From: Lutimaribacter_A marinistellae
Lineage (GTDB): Bacteria > Pseudomonadota > Alphaproteobacteria > Rhodobacterales > Rhodobacteraceae
Reading direction: 5' to 3'
Assembly (NCBI RefSeq): GCF_042648365.1
Contig: NZ_JBHRXI010000010.1
Location: 620,001 to 684,000 of the forward strand
DNA: 64,000 nt
Shown: in pieces, positions 26,804 through 35,681 of the stretch
Layout of the letters: every line of letters starts with the position of its first letter
How positions within the stretch are numbered: position 1 is the first letter of the stretch
The notes under the pieces: generated by a model
What the model saw: the letters and a program-made list of their open reading frames with translations, nothing else
What the model was told of the DNA's origin: nothing
Databases searched by the model: none
Translations under genes and position numbers: made by a program

Positions 26804-29175
26804 CGCCCCGCATGCGCGCGCTCGACCGGAAACTGCTGCGCGATTTCAGCCGCCTCTGGGCGCAGGCGTTGGCCATCGCGCTGGTGCTGGCCTGCGGCGT
26901 CGCCATCCTGCTGACCACCTTCGGCACCTATGTCTCGCTCGAGGAAACCCGCACCGCCTATTACGAGCGCAACCGCTTCGCCGATGTCTTCGCCGACGCG
27001 ACCCGCGCGCCCCGCTGGCTGATGTCCGAGATCCGCCGGATCGACGGGGTCCGTGCCGCCGAGGCGCGCATCTCGGAATTCGCCGTGCTCGACGTGCCCG
27101 GCCATGACGAGGTCGTGACCGCCCGCATCCTGTCGCTGCCCGATGACGGCCCGCCACGCCTCAACCTGCCGCTTTTGCGCCAGGGGCGCCTTCCGCATCC
27201 CGATGCCAGCGACGAGGTGGTGGTCAACGCCCCCTTCGCAGCGGCGAACGGCCTGCTTCCGGGAGACGAGATCACCGCGAATCTCGGCGGCGCCCGGCGC
27301 AGGCTGACCATCACCGGAACCGTCCTCTCGCCCGAGTTCATCTATACGATCGGCCCCGCCGCGCTGATGCCCGACAACCAGACCTTCGGCATCATGTGGA
27401 TGCCCGAGATCGCCGCCGCGGCAGCCTTCGACATGGAAGGAGCCTTCAACAACGTCACCCTGTCCCTCGGTCCCGAAGCGCGCGAGGACGACGTGATCGA
27501 ACGGCTCGACGAGTTGCTCGAACGCTATGGCGGGCTGGGCGCCTATGGCCGCGACCGCCAGGAATCCAACAGCTTCATCGAATCCGAACTGCAACAGCAG
27601 CGGACCGGCGCAATGATCCTGCCGCCCATCTTCTACGCCATCTCGGCCTTTCTCGTATCGATGGTGATCGGCCGCATCGTGGCGCTCGAACGCAGCGAGA
27701 TCGGCCTGCTCAAGGCAGTCGGTTATTCCAACGGCGAAATCTGCCTGCACTACCTGCTGCTCGCCGGGCTGATCGCGCTGGCCGGAACGCTGCTGGGCTG
27801 GGCTTTCGGCACATGGCTCGCACGGGCGCTGGCCCGGCTCTATGCACAGTTCTTCGACTTTCCCTACCTTATCTACAATCTCAGCCCCGGCGCCTATGCG
27901 CTCTCGGGGCTGCTCGCCGTTGCCAGCGGTGCGCTCGGTGCCACGCGCAGCGCGCTCACCGCCGCCCGGATGCCCCCGGCGGTGGCGATGTCGCCCCCGG
28001 CGCCGCCGCGCTTTAACCGGACCCTGCTCGATCGGGCCATGACCCTCCTGCGGGTCTCGCAACCGGTGATGATGATCCTGCGCAGCCTGATGCACTGGCC
28101 CCTGCGCTCGGCCGCGACCTCGCTCGGGCTGGCCCTCGCCGTTGCCGTTCTTGTCGCGTCCAGCTTCTTTTCCTCGGCGCTCGACATGCTGATCGAAACG
28201 ACCTTCGACCGCTCCAACAGGCAGGACGCGATCCTGCAATTCGAGCCCGAGATCGCCGAATCCGCCCTGTCCGAGGTGATCCGGCTGCCCGGCGTCCTGC
28301 GCGCCGAAGGCCAGCAGCACCAGCCGGCGGTCCTGCGCCACGGACACCTGCAGAAGGACGTCGTCGTCAGAGCCAGCCGCCCCGGTGCCGATCTGGCCCG
28401 CATCATCGCGACCGACGGCCACGCGGTCGAGCCACCGCGCCACGGCGTGCTGCTTTCCGACCGGCTGGCCGCGCAGCTCGACGCCGCCCCCGGCGACATC
28501 ATCGAGATGGAATTCCGCCGCAAGATCGACGAGATCCACCGCGTCCCGGTGGCCGGGATCGTCACGCAATATATCGGGCTGGCGGCCTACATGGACCTGC
28601 GGACGATGAACGCGCTGCTCCGCCAGACCCCGCGCCTCACGGTCGCGAACCTGCAAATTGACGGCGCCGCCCTGCCCGAGTTGAACCGCGTGCTCAAGCA
28701 GACACCGGAACTCAACGGGCTGGTCCGCATCGACCGGATGCAGCGCTCGTTCGAGGATACGATCCGCAAGAATGTCATCATCATGACCGGGATCTACATG
28801 ACCGTCGCGGTGCTGATCACGGTCGGTGTCGCCTATAACGGCGCGCGGATCCAGCTTTCCGAACGCGCCCGCGAACTGGCCAGCCTGCGCATCCTCGGCT
28901 TTTCGCGCGCCGAGGTTTCGTTCATCCTGATCGGCGAGACGATGCTTCTGACCCTCGTGGCGCAACCTTTCGGCTGGCTGTTCGGCGCCTGGATCGCAAG
29001 CGCGCTCGCCGCGGGCTCGACCAGCGATCTCTACGAGATCCCGCTGGTGCTGGAACCCGCCGGCTTCGCCCGCGCCAGCCTCGTGGTGCTGGCCTCCGCG
29101 CTGATGGCCGCGCTGGTGGTCCGGCGGCGGCTCGACGGGCTGGACCTGGTGCAAGTGATGAAGACCCGCGAATGA
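26800..29175 (+). CDS. FtsX-domain ABC transporter permease (two-repeat, 791 aa)
   Basis: This 791-residue membrane protein has two FtsX-like modules: an N-terminal helix (AQALAIALVLACGVAILLT), a periplasmic domain, three helices (residues about 275-395), then a second N-terminal-type helix, periplasmic domain and three helices at the C terminus ending RRRLDGLDLVQVMKTRE. This duplicated arrangement resembles lipoprotein or surfactant exporters rather than single-module MacB. The GTG start at 26800 overlaps the ATPase stop by four bases. The cargo is unknown. Confidence 0.88.
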   Translation: MTPRMRALDRKLLRDFSRLWAQALAIALVLACGVAILLTTFGTYVSLEETRTAYYERNRFADVFADATRAPRWLMSEIRRIDGVRAAEARISEFAVLDVPGHDEVVTARILSLPDDGPPRLNLPLLRQGRLPHPDASDEVVVNAPFAAANGLLPGDEITANLGGARRRLTITGTVLSPEFIYTIGPAALMPDNQTFGIMWMPEIAAAAAFDMEGAFNNVTLSLGPEAREDDVIERLDELLERYGGLGAYGRDRQESNSFIESELQQQRTGAMILPPIFYAISAFLVSMVIGRIVALERSEIGLLKAVGYSNGEICLHYLLLAGLIALAGTLLGWAFGTWLARALARLYAQFFDFPYLIYNLSPGAYALSGLLAVASGALGATRSALTAARMPPAVAMSPPAPPRFNRTLLDRAMTLLRVSQPVMMILRSLMHWPLRSAATSLGLALAVAVLVASSFFSSALDMLIETTFDRSNRQDAILQFEPEIAESALSEVIRLPGVLRAEGQQHQPAVLRHGHLQKDVVVRASRPGADLARIIATDGHAVEPPRHGVLLSDRLAAQLDAAPGDIIEMEFRRKIDEIHRVPVAGIVTQYIGLAAYMDLRTMNALLRQTPRLTVANLQIDGAALPELNRVLKQTPELNGLVRIDRMQRSFEDTIRKNVIIMTGIYMTVAVLITVGVAYNGARIQLSERARELASLRILGFSRAEVSFILIGETMLLTLVAQPFGWLFGAWIASALAAGSTSDLYEIPLVLEPAGFARASLVVLASALMAALVVRRRLDGLDLVQVMKTRE

Positions 29176-29185
29176 GGAGCCGCAG

Positions 29186-30394
29186 ATGAAGACCCGCACA
29201 TTGATCCTCACCAGCCTTGGCCTTCTTACCGCCGGCATGCTCGGTGTCGTCGCCTTTCGCAGTGAACCCGTCGCCGTCGACATGACCACCGCCTCCATCG
29301 GCCCGATGCGGGTGACTGTCGATGTCGAGGGCAAGACCCGCATCGCCGAGATCTACGAGGTCTCGGCCCCGATCCGCGGCACCGCGCGCCGCGCTCCCGT
29401 CCGCGTCGGCGATGCCGTCACGGGCGGCGAAACCATCGTCGCCATCGTGGAACCCGCAGCCTCGGACCCGCTCGACCCGCGCAGCCGCGTACAGGCCGAG
29501 GCCGCCGTGCGCGAGGCCGAAGCCGGGCTGCACATGGCGGAAAGCCATCTGCGCCAGACCGGTGAAGAGCTGGAACTGGCGCAAAGCGAATACAAGCGCG
29601 CCAACGAACTGGTCGCGCGCGGCGTCGCCTCTCTCACCCGGCTGGAAAGCGCCGAACAGATGCTTGGCGTGCGCGAGGCGGCGCAGGCCGCCGCCAATTC
29701 CGCGCTCGACATGGCGCGCGGCGCGCTGGACCGCGCCCGCGCCGCGCTCGACCCGCCCGCGCCGCTGGGCCAGGCGGGCGAGTCCTGTTGCGTCCGCATC
29801 CTCGCTCCGGTGGATGGACGCGTTCTCGAAATCCCGACCATCAGCGCCCGACCCGTCATCGCGGGCACGCGCCTGCTTTCCATCGGTCAGCCCGAAGATC
29901 TCGAGATAGTGGCCGAGATCCTTTCCGCCGATGCCGTCCGTCTCGATCCCGGCGACCGCGCGATCGTCGAACGCTGGGGCGGCCCGCATCCGCTCGAGGC
30001 CCGGATCGCCAGGATCGAACCGCGCGCCTATACCAAGGTCTCTGCCCTCGGCATCGAGGAACAGCGCGTCGACGTGATCTTCGACCTGCTCTCACCGGTC
30101 GAGGATCGGCCCGGCCTTGGACACGGATTCTCCGTCTACCTCCGCGTGGTCGAGTGGGAGAGCGACGCCACCATGCAGGTGCCCCTAAGCGCCCTGTTCC
30201 GCCGCGGCTCGGACTGGGCAGTTTTCGTGAACGATGGCGGCAACGCCCGGTTGCGCAAGGTCGAGATCGGCCGCGCCAACGGCCGAACGGTCGAGGTTGT
30301 GAACGGGCTCGCAGATGGTGAAGAGGTGCTGCTCCACCCCGGCGAGCGGATCGAGGACGGCACACCGATACGGCGGCGCGCCGAGGGCGGCTGA
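29186..30394 (+). CDS. HlyD/MacA-type periplasmic adaptor protein
   Basis: The 402-residue protein has an uncleaved N-terminal anchor or signal (TLILTSLGLLTAGMLGVVAF), a lipoyl-like barrel-sandwich half (ISAPIRGTARRAPVRVGDAV type), an alpha-helical hairpin rich in Ala/Glu (residues about 95-190), the second lipoyl half (RILAPVDGRVLEIPTISARP) and beta-barrel and membrane-proximal domains. It would link the ABC pump to an outer-membrane channel encoded elsewhere. A GAGGAG site precedes the ATG, 10 bp after the permease stop. Confidence 0.88.
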   Translation: MKTRTLILTSLGLLTAGMLGVVAFRSEPVAVDMTTASIGPMRVTVDVEGKTRIAEIYEVSAPIRGTARRAPVRVGDAVTGGETIVAIVEPAASDPLDPRSRVQAEAAVREAEAGLHMAESHLRQTGEELELAQSEYKRANELVARGVASLTRLESAEQMLGVREAAQAAANSALDMARGALDRARAALDPPAPLGQAGESCCVRILAPVDGRVLEIPTISARPVIAGTRLLSIGQPEDLEIVAEILSADAVRLDPGDRAIVERWGGPHPLEARIARIEPRAYTKVSALGIEEQRVDVIFDLLSPVEDRPGLGHGFSVYLRVVEWESDATMQVPLSALFRRGSDWAVFVNDGGNARLRKVEIGRANGRTVEVVNGLADGEEVLLHPGERIEDGTPIRRRAEGG

Positions 30395-30416
30395 GATCCG
30401 CGTTTCAGGGGGGTAC

Positions 30417-30436
30417 AAAACGCCGAAAGGCGTTTT
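30417..30436. terminator. Bidirectional terminator hairpin after the exporter operon
   Basis: AAAACGCC-GAAA-GGCGTTTT is a perfect eight-base stem with a GAAA tetraloop, flanked by A and T runs so that it can act in both directions. It lies between the convergent adaptor and metallopeptidase genes. Confidence 0.65.
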
Positions 30437-30443
30437 CCGCACT

Positions 30444-30492
30444 TGTACAAAACGGTCAATCACCCCTTTCAACCATGTACAAAACGGTCAAT
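30444..30492. repeat. Direct repeat of a 17-bp TGTACAAAACGGTCAAT unit
   Basis: Two exact copies of TGTACAAAACGGTCAAT lie at 30444-30460 and 30476-30492, 32 bp apart. A third partial unit, GTACAAAACG, is at 30413-30422. The whole patch is bounded by the inverted octamers GGGGGTAC (30409-30416) and GTACCCCC (30500-30507). It is AT-richer than its surroundings and non-coding. Function unknown; binding site cluster or remnant of a small mobile sequence are both possible. Confidence 0.6.
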
Positions 30493-30509
30493 TCGGCAGG
30501 TACCCCCGG

Positions 30510-30896
30510 TCAGGTCCACCATTCGTCGATCGCAGCGATGTCCTCGTCGGACCAGCCGAAATGATGCGCGAATTCATGGATGACCACGTGCGAGATCAGC
30601 GCATCCAGCTCGACATCCCCCCGGTCGCGCCATTCCGCAAGGATGGGCTGGCGGAACAGCCAGACGATATCGGGCTGCACCACCACGTCAAAGACCGATT
30701 TCTCGGTCATCGGGATACCCTCGTAAAGCCCAGTTAAATCAAGGGGATCCGTGATTTCGAGGTCGCGCAGCATCGCGGCGTCAGGCCATTCCGCGACGCG
30801 CAACAGTACCGCCCGCGCAGGCCCGCGAAAGGCCTCGGGCAGCGATGCGACTGTCGCCTGCGCAACCTCTTCGAAATGCTCAACCCCCTGCGCCAT
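30510..30896 (-). CDS. Small zinc metallopeptidase family protein (DUF1025/PF06262-like)
   Basis: The 128-residue protein ends with the zincin motif HVVIHEFAHHFGWSDEDIAAID, giving HExxH plus a downstream acidic ligand, typical of the minimal-gluzincin-like DUF1025 family. It has no signal peptide. Its biological role is unknown to me. It is the last gene of the minus-strand run that begins at kynB, 14 bp after the MoaD-like gene. Confidence 0.82.
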   Translation of the reverse strand: MAQGVEHFEEVAQATVASLPEAFRGPARAVLLRVAEWPDAAMLRDLEITDPLDLTGLYEGIPMTEKSVFDVVVQPDIVWLFRQPILAEWRDRGDVELDALISHVVIHEFAHHFGWSDEDIAAIDEWWT

Positions 30897-30910
30897 ACCA
30901 GATGCTGGGG

Positions 30911-31156
30911 TCAGCCGCCGCGCAACCGCTGCATGAGGTATACCTCGCTGTCCGACGCCACCGGCTCGGTCAGGTCGGACGCGATGATCCGACCATCGAC
31001 CGAAACCGAAACGCCCGCCTCGATCGGTTCGGCCAGCCCGGGATAGTCCCGCTTGAGCGCGTCAAGCATCTGGCCAACGGTGGCGGCCTCGACCTCGACC
31101 GCCTCCCGCCCCTCGGCAAAGCGCCTGAGACCCGACCACAGATGCACTTCAACCAT
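30911..31156 (-). CDS. MoaD/ThiS-family sulfur-carrier-like protein
   Basis: This 81-residue ubiquitin-fold protein ends in RLRGG, the diglycine tail that MoaD or ThiS proteins use as a thiocarboxylate. It overlaps the 3' end of the molybdenum hydroxylase large subunit gene by eight bases. The context points to molybdopterin sulfur supply or maturation of that enzyme rather than thiamine synthesis; this is inference. Confidence 0.78.
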   Translation of the reverse strand: MVEVHLWSGLRRFAEGREAVEVEAATVGQMLDALKRDYPGLAEPIEAGVSVSVDGRIIASDLTEPVASDSEVYLMQRLRGG

Positions 31157-33404
31157 CTGATTTCAGAGCAGAAAGCACGCGTGGCGGGGACATGGGCAGA
31201 TGCCGCATCCGGACCTCCGCCGCAGCCGAAACCGCGTTGGCGATGGCCGCAAGCGGCGGACAGATCGAGGTCTCGCCCACGCCCCGCACCCCGTAAGGAT
31301 GACCGGGATTGGGTACCTCGACGATCACCGTGTCGATCATCGGCAAGTCACTCGCCACCGGGATGCGGTAGTCAAGGAACAGCGGATTCTCCAATCTTCC
31401 CGAGGTGTTATAGATGTATTCCTCGTTCAGCGCCCAACCGATCCCCTGCGCGGCGCCACCCTGGTACTGCCCCTCGACATAGGTCGGATGGATCGCCTTG
31501 CCAGCGTCCTGGATCACCGTATAGCGGACCACCTTGGTCTTGCCGGTTTCGCGATCCACCTCGGCATCGACGATATGCGTGGCAAAAGACACGCCAGCCC
31601 CTTCGGGCGTCGCCTCGTAATGACCCGAAATCGGTCCGCCTGTCCGCCCCATCGAAGCGGTGATCTCGGCCAGCGGCAGCGGATCGAACGCGCCCGCATT
31701 GGGCCCCGAGGGTACGGCGCACCCGTTTTCCCATTTCACAGCATCCTCGGGGATGCCCCACTTGGCCGCGGCACGCGCGCACAGACGCCGCACCGCGTCT
31801 TCGGCCGCCTTGATCGTGGCAAGGCCCGAGGCATAGGTCACGCGGCTGCCATGGCTTACGTCATTATAGCCCAGTGTCGCAGTGTCAGCGATGGTCACGC
31901 GGACGTTTTCATATGGGATTCCAAGAACTTCGGCCGCCATCAACGCCATCGACGCGCGCGAGCCGCCAATGTCCGGCGTGCCCACGGCAAGCTGCACGGT
32001 GCCATCCTCGGACAGCGACAGCGAGACCGAGGTTTCGCCACCGTGGTTGAACCAGAACCCGCAGGAGATGCCGCGCCCCTGCCCCGGCTTCAGCGGGGCC
32101 AAGTAATGCGGATGCGCCTTGGCGGCCTCCAGAGTCTCAACCAGGCCGATCCGCTCGAAGCGCGGACCATAGCTGGCCTTGGTGCCCTCGTGCGAGGCGT
32201 TTTTGAGCCGCACGTCGATCGGGTCAAGGCCAAGCTGGTTGCATAGCTCGTCGATCACCGACTCGGTCGCAAAGGCCGCCATGGGCGAGCCAGGAGCGCG
32301 ATAGGCTGCCTGTTTGGGGCGGTTGGTCATCACGTCATAGCCCACCTGCCGCACATTGGTCAGGTTGTAGGGCGCAAAGGCGCACATGGCTGTCATGTCA
32401 CCCGGCGCACCGGGGAAGGCCCCGCCCTGCAGGCGGAAGACACCTTCGGCCGCGGTGATGGTCCCGTCCTTTTTCATGCCGATCTTGACATCCATCGAGG
32501 CCGAGGCGGTGGGACCGGTGGCGCGGAACACTTCGTTCCGGCTCATCACGATCTTGACCGGACGGTTGGCCTTGCGCGACAGCGCAAGCGCGACGGGTTC
32601 GATGAACACGGTCGTCTTTCCGCCAAAGCCGCCGCCGATTTCCGACGCCGTCACGCGCAACTGCGATGTCTCGATACCAAGAAGCGCCGCGCAGGTTTTC
32701 TGCACGACCCAGTGGCCCTGCGTGCAGCACCACAGCTCACCCTTGCCATCCGCGCCCAGAGAGCCGAGGCAGGCATGCGGTTCAATATAGCCCTGGTGCG
32801 TTGCCTCGGTGACGAAATGGTCCTCGATCACGAGGTCCGCCTCGGCAAAACCGGCCTCGACATCGCCATGACCGCTCTCATGGTATCGCACGACGTTCGG
32901 GTGCATCCCCTCGGGGACGGAGTAATCGGCCGCGCCTTCGCGGATGATCGGTGCGCCGTCCTTCATCGCTTCGTCCACGTCGGTGACGTGGGGCAGAACC
33001 TCGTATTCAACCTCGATCAGCTTCACCGCGTCACGCGCGGCCAGCGCGGTCGTGGCGGCAACCGCAGCGATGGCATGCCCGTCATAAAGCGCGGTCTCAC
33101 CGGCCATGACGTTTTCAAGCACGTTCCAGAACTCTCCCTGGAGTCCCGGCTCGAACGGCACGTCAGCGAAATCGGCGCGGGTGATGACAGCCTTGACGTC
33201 CTTCAACGCTTCGGCGCGCGAGATGTCGATCCGCTTGATCCGGGCATGCGCGTGAGGCGAACGCAGGATCGCGCCGTGCAACATGCCCGGCGCATAGGCA
33301 TCGGCCCCGAACCGGGCGCGCCCGGTGACCTTGTCCAGACCGTCAGGGCGGTTCGGCGTGGTGCCGACATGGAGAAACTGGCTCTTGCGATCGTCGAGTG
33401 CCAT
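31149..33404 (-). CDS. Xanthine dehydrogenase-family molybdopterin-binding large subunit
   Basis: This 751-residue catalytic subunit of a molybdenum hydroxylase has SEIGGGFGGKT for cofactor binding, AAYRAPGSPMAAFATE in the active-site loop and GVRGVGETSICPP with the catalytic Glu. The loop is not the AYxCSFR of true CO dehydrogenase, so CO oxidation is unlikely. It probably hydroxylates an N-heteroaromatic or oxidises an aldehyde. It is encoded in the order FAD subunit, [2Fe-2S] subunit, large subunit behind kynB-kynA, so a tryptophan-derived substrate such as a kynurenine or quinoline product is a fair guess. The start at 33404 overlaps the small subunit stop by one base. Confidence 0.88.
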   Translation of the reverse strand: MALDDRKSQFLHVGTTPNRPDGLDKVTGRARFGADAYAPGMLHGAILRSPHAHARIKRIDISRAEALKDVKAVITRADFADVPFEPGLQGEFWNVLENVMAGETALYDGHAIAAVAATTALAARDAVKLIEVEYEVLPHVTDVDEAMKDGAPIIREGAADYSVPEGMHPNVVRYHESGHGDVEAGFAEADLVIEDHFVTEATHQGYIEPHACLGSLGADGKGELWCCTQGHWVVQKTCAALLGIETSQLRVTASEIGGGFGGKTTVFIEPVALALSRKANRPVKIVMSRNEVFRATGPTASASMDVKIGMKKDGTITAAEGVFRLQGGAFPGAPGDMTAMCAFAPYNLTNVRQVGYDVMTNRPKQAAYRAPGSPMAAFATESVIDELCNQLGLDPIDVRLKNASHEGTKASYGPRFERIGLVETLEAAKAHPHYLAPLKPGQGRGISCGFWFNHGGETSVSLSLSEDGTVQLAVGTPDIGGSRASMALMAAEVLGIPYENVRVTIADTATLGYNDVSHGSRVTYASGLATIKAAEDAVRRLCARAAAKWGIPEDAVKWENGCAVPSGPNAGAFDPLPLAEITASMGRTGGPISGHYEATPEGAGVSFATHIVDAEVDRETGKTKVVRYTVIQDAGKAIHPTYVEGQYQGGAAQGIGWALNEEYIYNTSGRLENPLFLDYRIPVASDLPMIDTVIVEVPNPGHPYGVRGVGETSICPPLAAIANAVSAAAEVRMRHLPMSPPRVLSALKSDG

Positions 33405-33883
33405 CAGGCGGCCTCCCTCATCTCGGCGGCCGCATCCATCACGGCGCGAATGATCTTGTCGTATCCTGTGCAGCGGCAAAGGTTGCCTGCCAACCAGTAG
33501 CGTACTTGCTCTTCGGTCGGGTCAGGGTGTTTCTCGAGCAGCGCCTTGGCAGCAACGAGGATTCCGGGCGTGCAGATACCGCATTGCAGCGCCGCGTGTT
33601 CGATGAACTTGCGCTGAAGCGGGTGGAGCCGTTCGCCATTGGCCATGCCTTCGACCGTGGCAATCTCGGCCCCTTCGGCCTCGGCCCCCAGAACGAGGCA
33701 GGAGCAGACGACGCGGCCATTGAGAGTGACCGAGCAGGCCCCGCAGTCGCCGGTGCCGCAGCCCTCCTTGGCGCCGGTCAGGTTCAGCCGGTCGCGCAGA
33801 ACGTCGAGAAGCGTCTCGCGCGGATCGCAGAGAAACTCCATCTCGTCGCCGTTGACGGTGGTGGTGACGTGGATCTTGCTCAT
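33404..33883 (-). CDS. [2Fe-2S] subunit of xanthine dehydrogenase-family enzyme
   Basis: The 159-residue electron-transfer subunit has two [2Fe-2S] sites: plant-type EGCGTGDCGACSV near residues 41-53, and the helical-bundle site with QCGICTPG and NLCRCTGY. It passes electrons from the molybdopterin to the FAD subunit. It overlaps the FAD-subunit gene by four bases. Confidence 0.93.
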   Translation of the reverse strand: MSKIHVTTTVNGDEMEFLCDPRETLLDVLRDRLNLTGAKEGCGTGDCGACSVTLNGRVVCSCLVLGAEAEGAEIATVEGMANGERLHPLQRKFIEHAALQCGICTPGILVAAKALLEKHPDPTEEQVRYWLAGNLCRCTGYDKIIRAVMDAAAEMREAA

Positions 33884-34761
33884 CCGTGATGTCCTTCGAT
33901 TGTCTCGCCCTTGGCGCGGGCATAGGCGATCCGGGCGGCGCGCTTGGCCATGACACCGGCCACCTCGGTGCGGAACACAACGGTTCCGCGCTTGTCGTCG
34001 ATCGGGTTGCAGGCCGCCGAGCAGGCCGCCGCGAGCGCGTCGAGCGCCGCGTCGTCGAGAGTGGAGCCGATCAGGGCATCGGCAGCCTCGGCGACCAGCA
34101 GCACAGTTGGCGCTACAGCGCCAAGCGATACGCGTGCCTCGGCAATCGTGTCACCGTCAAGGCGGAGGTTCACGGCTGCACCCACCACCGCGATGTCCAT
34201 TTCGGTACGGGGAATGAACCGCAGATAGGAATCGCCTGCATTCTCGCCGCGCGCCGGGACGTGCAGGGCTGAAATCAGCTCACCCTTGCCCAGCGAGGTC
34301 TTGCCGGGACCGGTTGGGATATCCTCGACCTTGACACTGCGTTCGCCTTCGGGGCCGGTAATCGTTGCCGTCACCCCGGCAGCGACCATGGCAGGAACGG
34401 AGTCTGCCGCGGGCGACCCGTTGCAGAGATTGCCCGCCATCGTGGCGCGGCCTTGGATCTGGGTCGACCCGATCAGGTCAACCGCTTCGCACAGGCCGGG
34501 CCAGTCCGCCTTCAAATCAGCATTTTCGTTCATTTCGGCACCGCTGACCGCGATACCGATTGTCCAACTGCCGTCGCCATTGCGGGTGATCTCGTGCGTT
34601 CCGGCGATCTTCTTGACGTCGATCAACGTGTCCGGGGTCACGATATCGGCCCGCAACTGGACAAGAACGTCGGTGCCCCCCGCCAGGAACCGCGTGACGC
34701 CCTGGGCCCCGGCGGCCAGTTCCGCCGCCTCGCCGAATGTGGCTGGGCTGTGATATTGCAT
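33880..34761 (-). CDS. FAD-binding subunit of xanthine dehydrogenase-family enzyme
   Basis: The 293-residue subunit has RFLAGGTDVLVQLR and TMAGNLCNGSPAADSVPA, the two FAD-binding segments of CoxM/XdhB-type subunits. It lacks the extra cysteine-rich loop of 4-hydroxybenzoyl-CoA reductase beta subunits, arguing against that activity. It starts 73 bp after the kynA stop, close enough for one transcript. Confidence 0.9.
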   Translation of the reverse strand: MQYHSPATFGEAAELAAGAQGVTRFLAGGTDVLVQLRADIVTPDTLIDVKKIAGTHEITRNGDGSWTIGIAVSGAEMNENADLKADWPGLCEAVDLIGSTQIQGRATMAGNLCNGSPAADSVPAMVAAGVTATITGPEGERSVKVEDIPTGPGKTSLGKGELISALHVPARGENAGDSYLRFIPRTEMDIAVVGAAVNLRLDGDTIAEARVSLGAVAPTVLLVAEAADALIGSTLDDAALDALAAACSAACNPIDDKRGTVVFRTEVAGVMAKRAARIAYARAKGETIEGHHG

Positions 34762-34834
34762 CCTCTACCTCGCGCGCATCTGCTGCTGATTTGCGGGCGA
34801 GGTTAGACCAGCCGTGATGCGCCGTCCATCCGAA

Positions 34835-35677
34835 CTAGAGCTGTCCGCGCAGATGCCAAAGCTCGGGGAAAAGCTCGACCTCGAGCATCCGCCGCAGGTA
34901 CTGTACGCCGCTCGTTCCACCGGTCCCGCGTTTGAAGCCGATGACGCGTTCGACGGTCGTGACGTGATTGAAGCGCCAGCGCCGGAAATAGTCTTCGAGA
35001 TCGACCAGCTTCTCGGCCAGTTCGTAGAGATCCCAGTAGCGTTTCGGATCGCGGTACACCTCGGCCCAGGCGTCCTGCACCTGCTGCACGGGTTGGTGCG
35101 GCGCCTCGCGGCGATACGTGCCTTCGGGGAAGAACGCCCCTGTCTTTTGCGACAGCGCGTTCAGCGCAACATGATAGAGCGACGGCCGCTGCAATTCCTC
35201 GGTCAGCTTGGCGTGCAGGTCAGGGCGATGTTCATGTACTTTCATCATCGAAGTGTTGCGATTGCCCAGCATGTACTCGATCAGCCGGTACTGGTGGGAC
35301 TGGAACCCGGAGGAGTTGCCGAGGGTCTCACGAAAGGTCGTGTAGTCGCTGGGCGTCATGGTCCGCAAAACATCCCATGCGGAGTTCAACTGGTCGAAGA
35401 TGCGAGCAACCCGCGTCAGCATCTTGAACGCCGGTCGGAAGTCATCGCCCTTGAGGGTTTCGCGCGCCGCGGAGAGTTCGTGCAACACGAGACGCATCCA
35501 CAGCTCGCTTGTCTGGTGCTGGATGATGAACAGCATCTCGTCATGCGCATGAGACAGCGGGTGATGCGCTGCCAGGATCTGATCCATGTGTAGATAGTCG
35601 CCATAGCTCATGTCCTTGGCATAGGACATCTTGGCGCCCTCGGCGGACGGGTCGTAGCCGGTCTTGTCCTCGCTCAT
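34835..35677 (-). CDS. kynA: Tryptophan 2,3-dioxygenase
   Basis: KynA opens the indole ring of L-tryptophan with O2 to give N-formylkynurenine, using haem. The 280-residue protein has FIIQHQTSELWMRLVLHEL (substrate pocket), SSGFQSHQYRLIEYMLGNRN and the haem-ligand region NHVTTVERVIGFKRGTGG followed by SGVQYLRRMLE, all diagnostic. It lies 4 bp after the formamidase gene, so the two first steps of the kynurenine pathway are coupled. Kynureninase (kynU) is not in the window. Confidence 0.96.
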   Translation of the reverse strand: MSEDKTGYDPSAEGAKMSYAKDMSYGDYLHMDQILAAHHPLSHAHDEMLFIIQHQTSELWMRLVLHELSAARETLKGDDFRPAFKMLTRVARIFDQLNSAWDVLRTMTPSDYTTFRETLGNSSGFQSHQYRLIEYMLGNRNTSMMKVHEHRPDLHAKLTEELQRPSLYHVALNALSQKTGAFFPEGTYRREAPHQPVQQVQDAWAEVYRDPKRYWDLYELAEKLVDLEDYFRRWRFNHVTTVERVIGFKRGTGGTSGVQYLRRMLEVELFPELWHLRGQL

Positions 35678-35681
35678 CGGG

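Noticed and set aside
26626..29343. Very long open frames antisense to real genes (for example 905 codons opposite the ABC permease, 873 opposite the atu-like genes, 789 opposite the acyl-CoA ligase and hydratase).
   Set aside because: GC-rich DNA leaves long open antisense frames; these show His/Arg/Gln-rich nonsense composition and no family motifs, while the opposite strand encodes clear enzymes.
31149..34761. Aerobic CO dehydrogenase (coxMSL).
   Set aside because: Gene order fits, but the active-site loop reads AYRAPGSP and lacks the AYxCSFR motif of true CO dehydrogenase.
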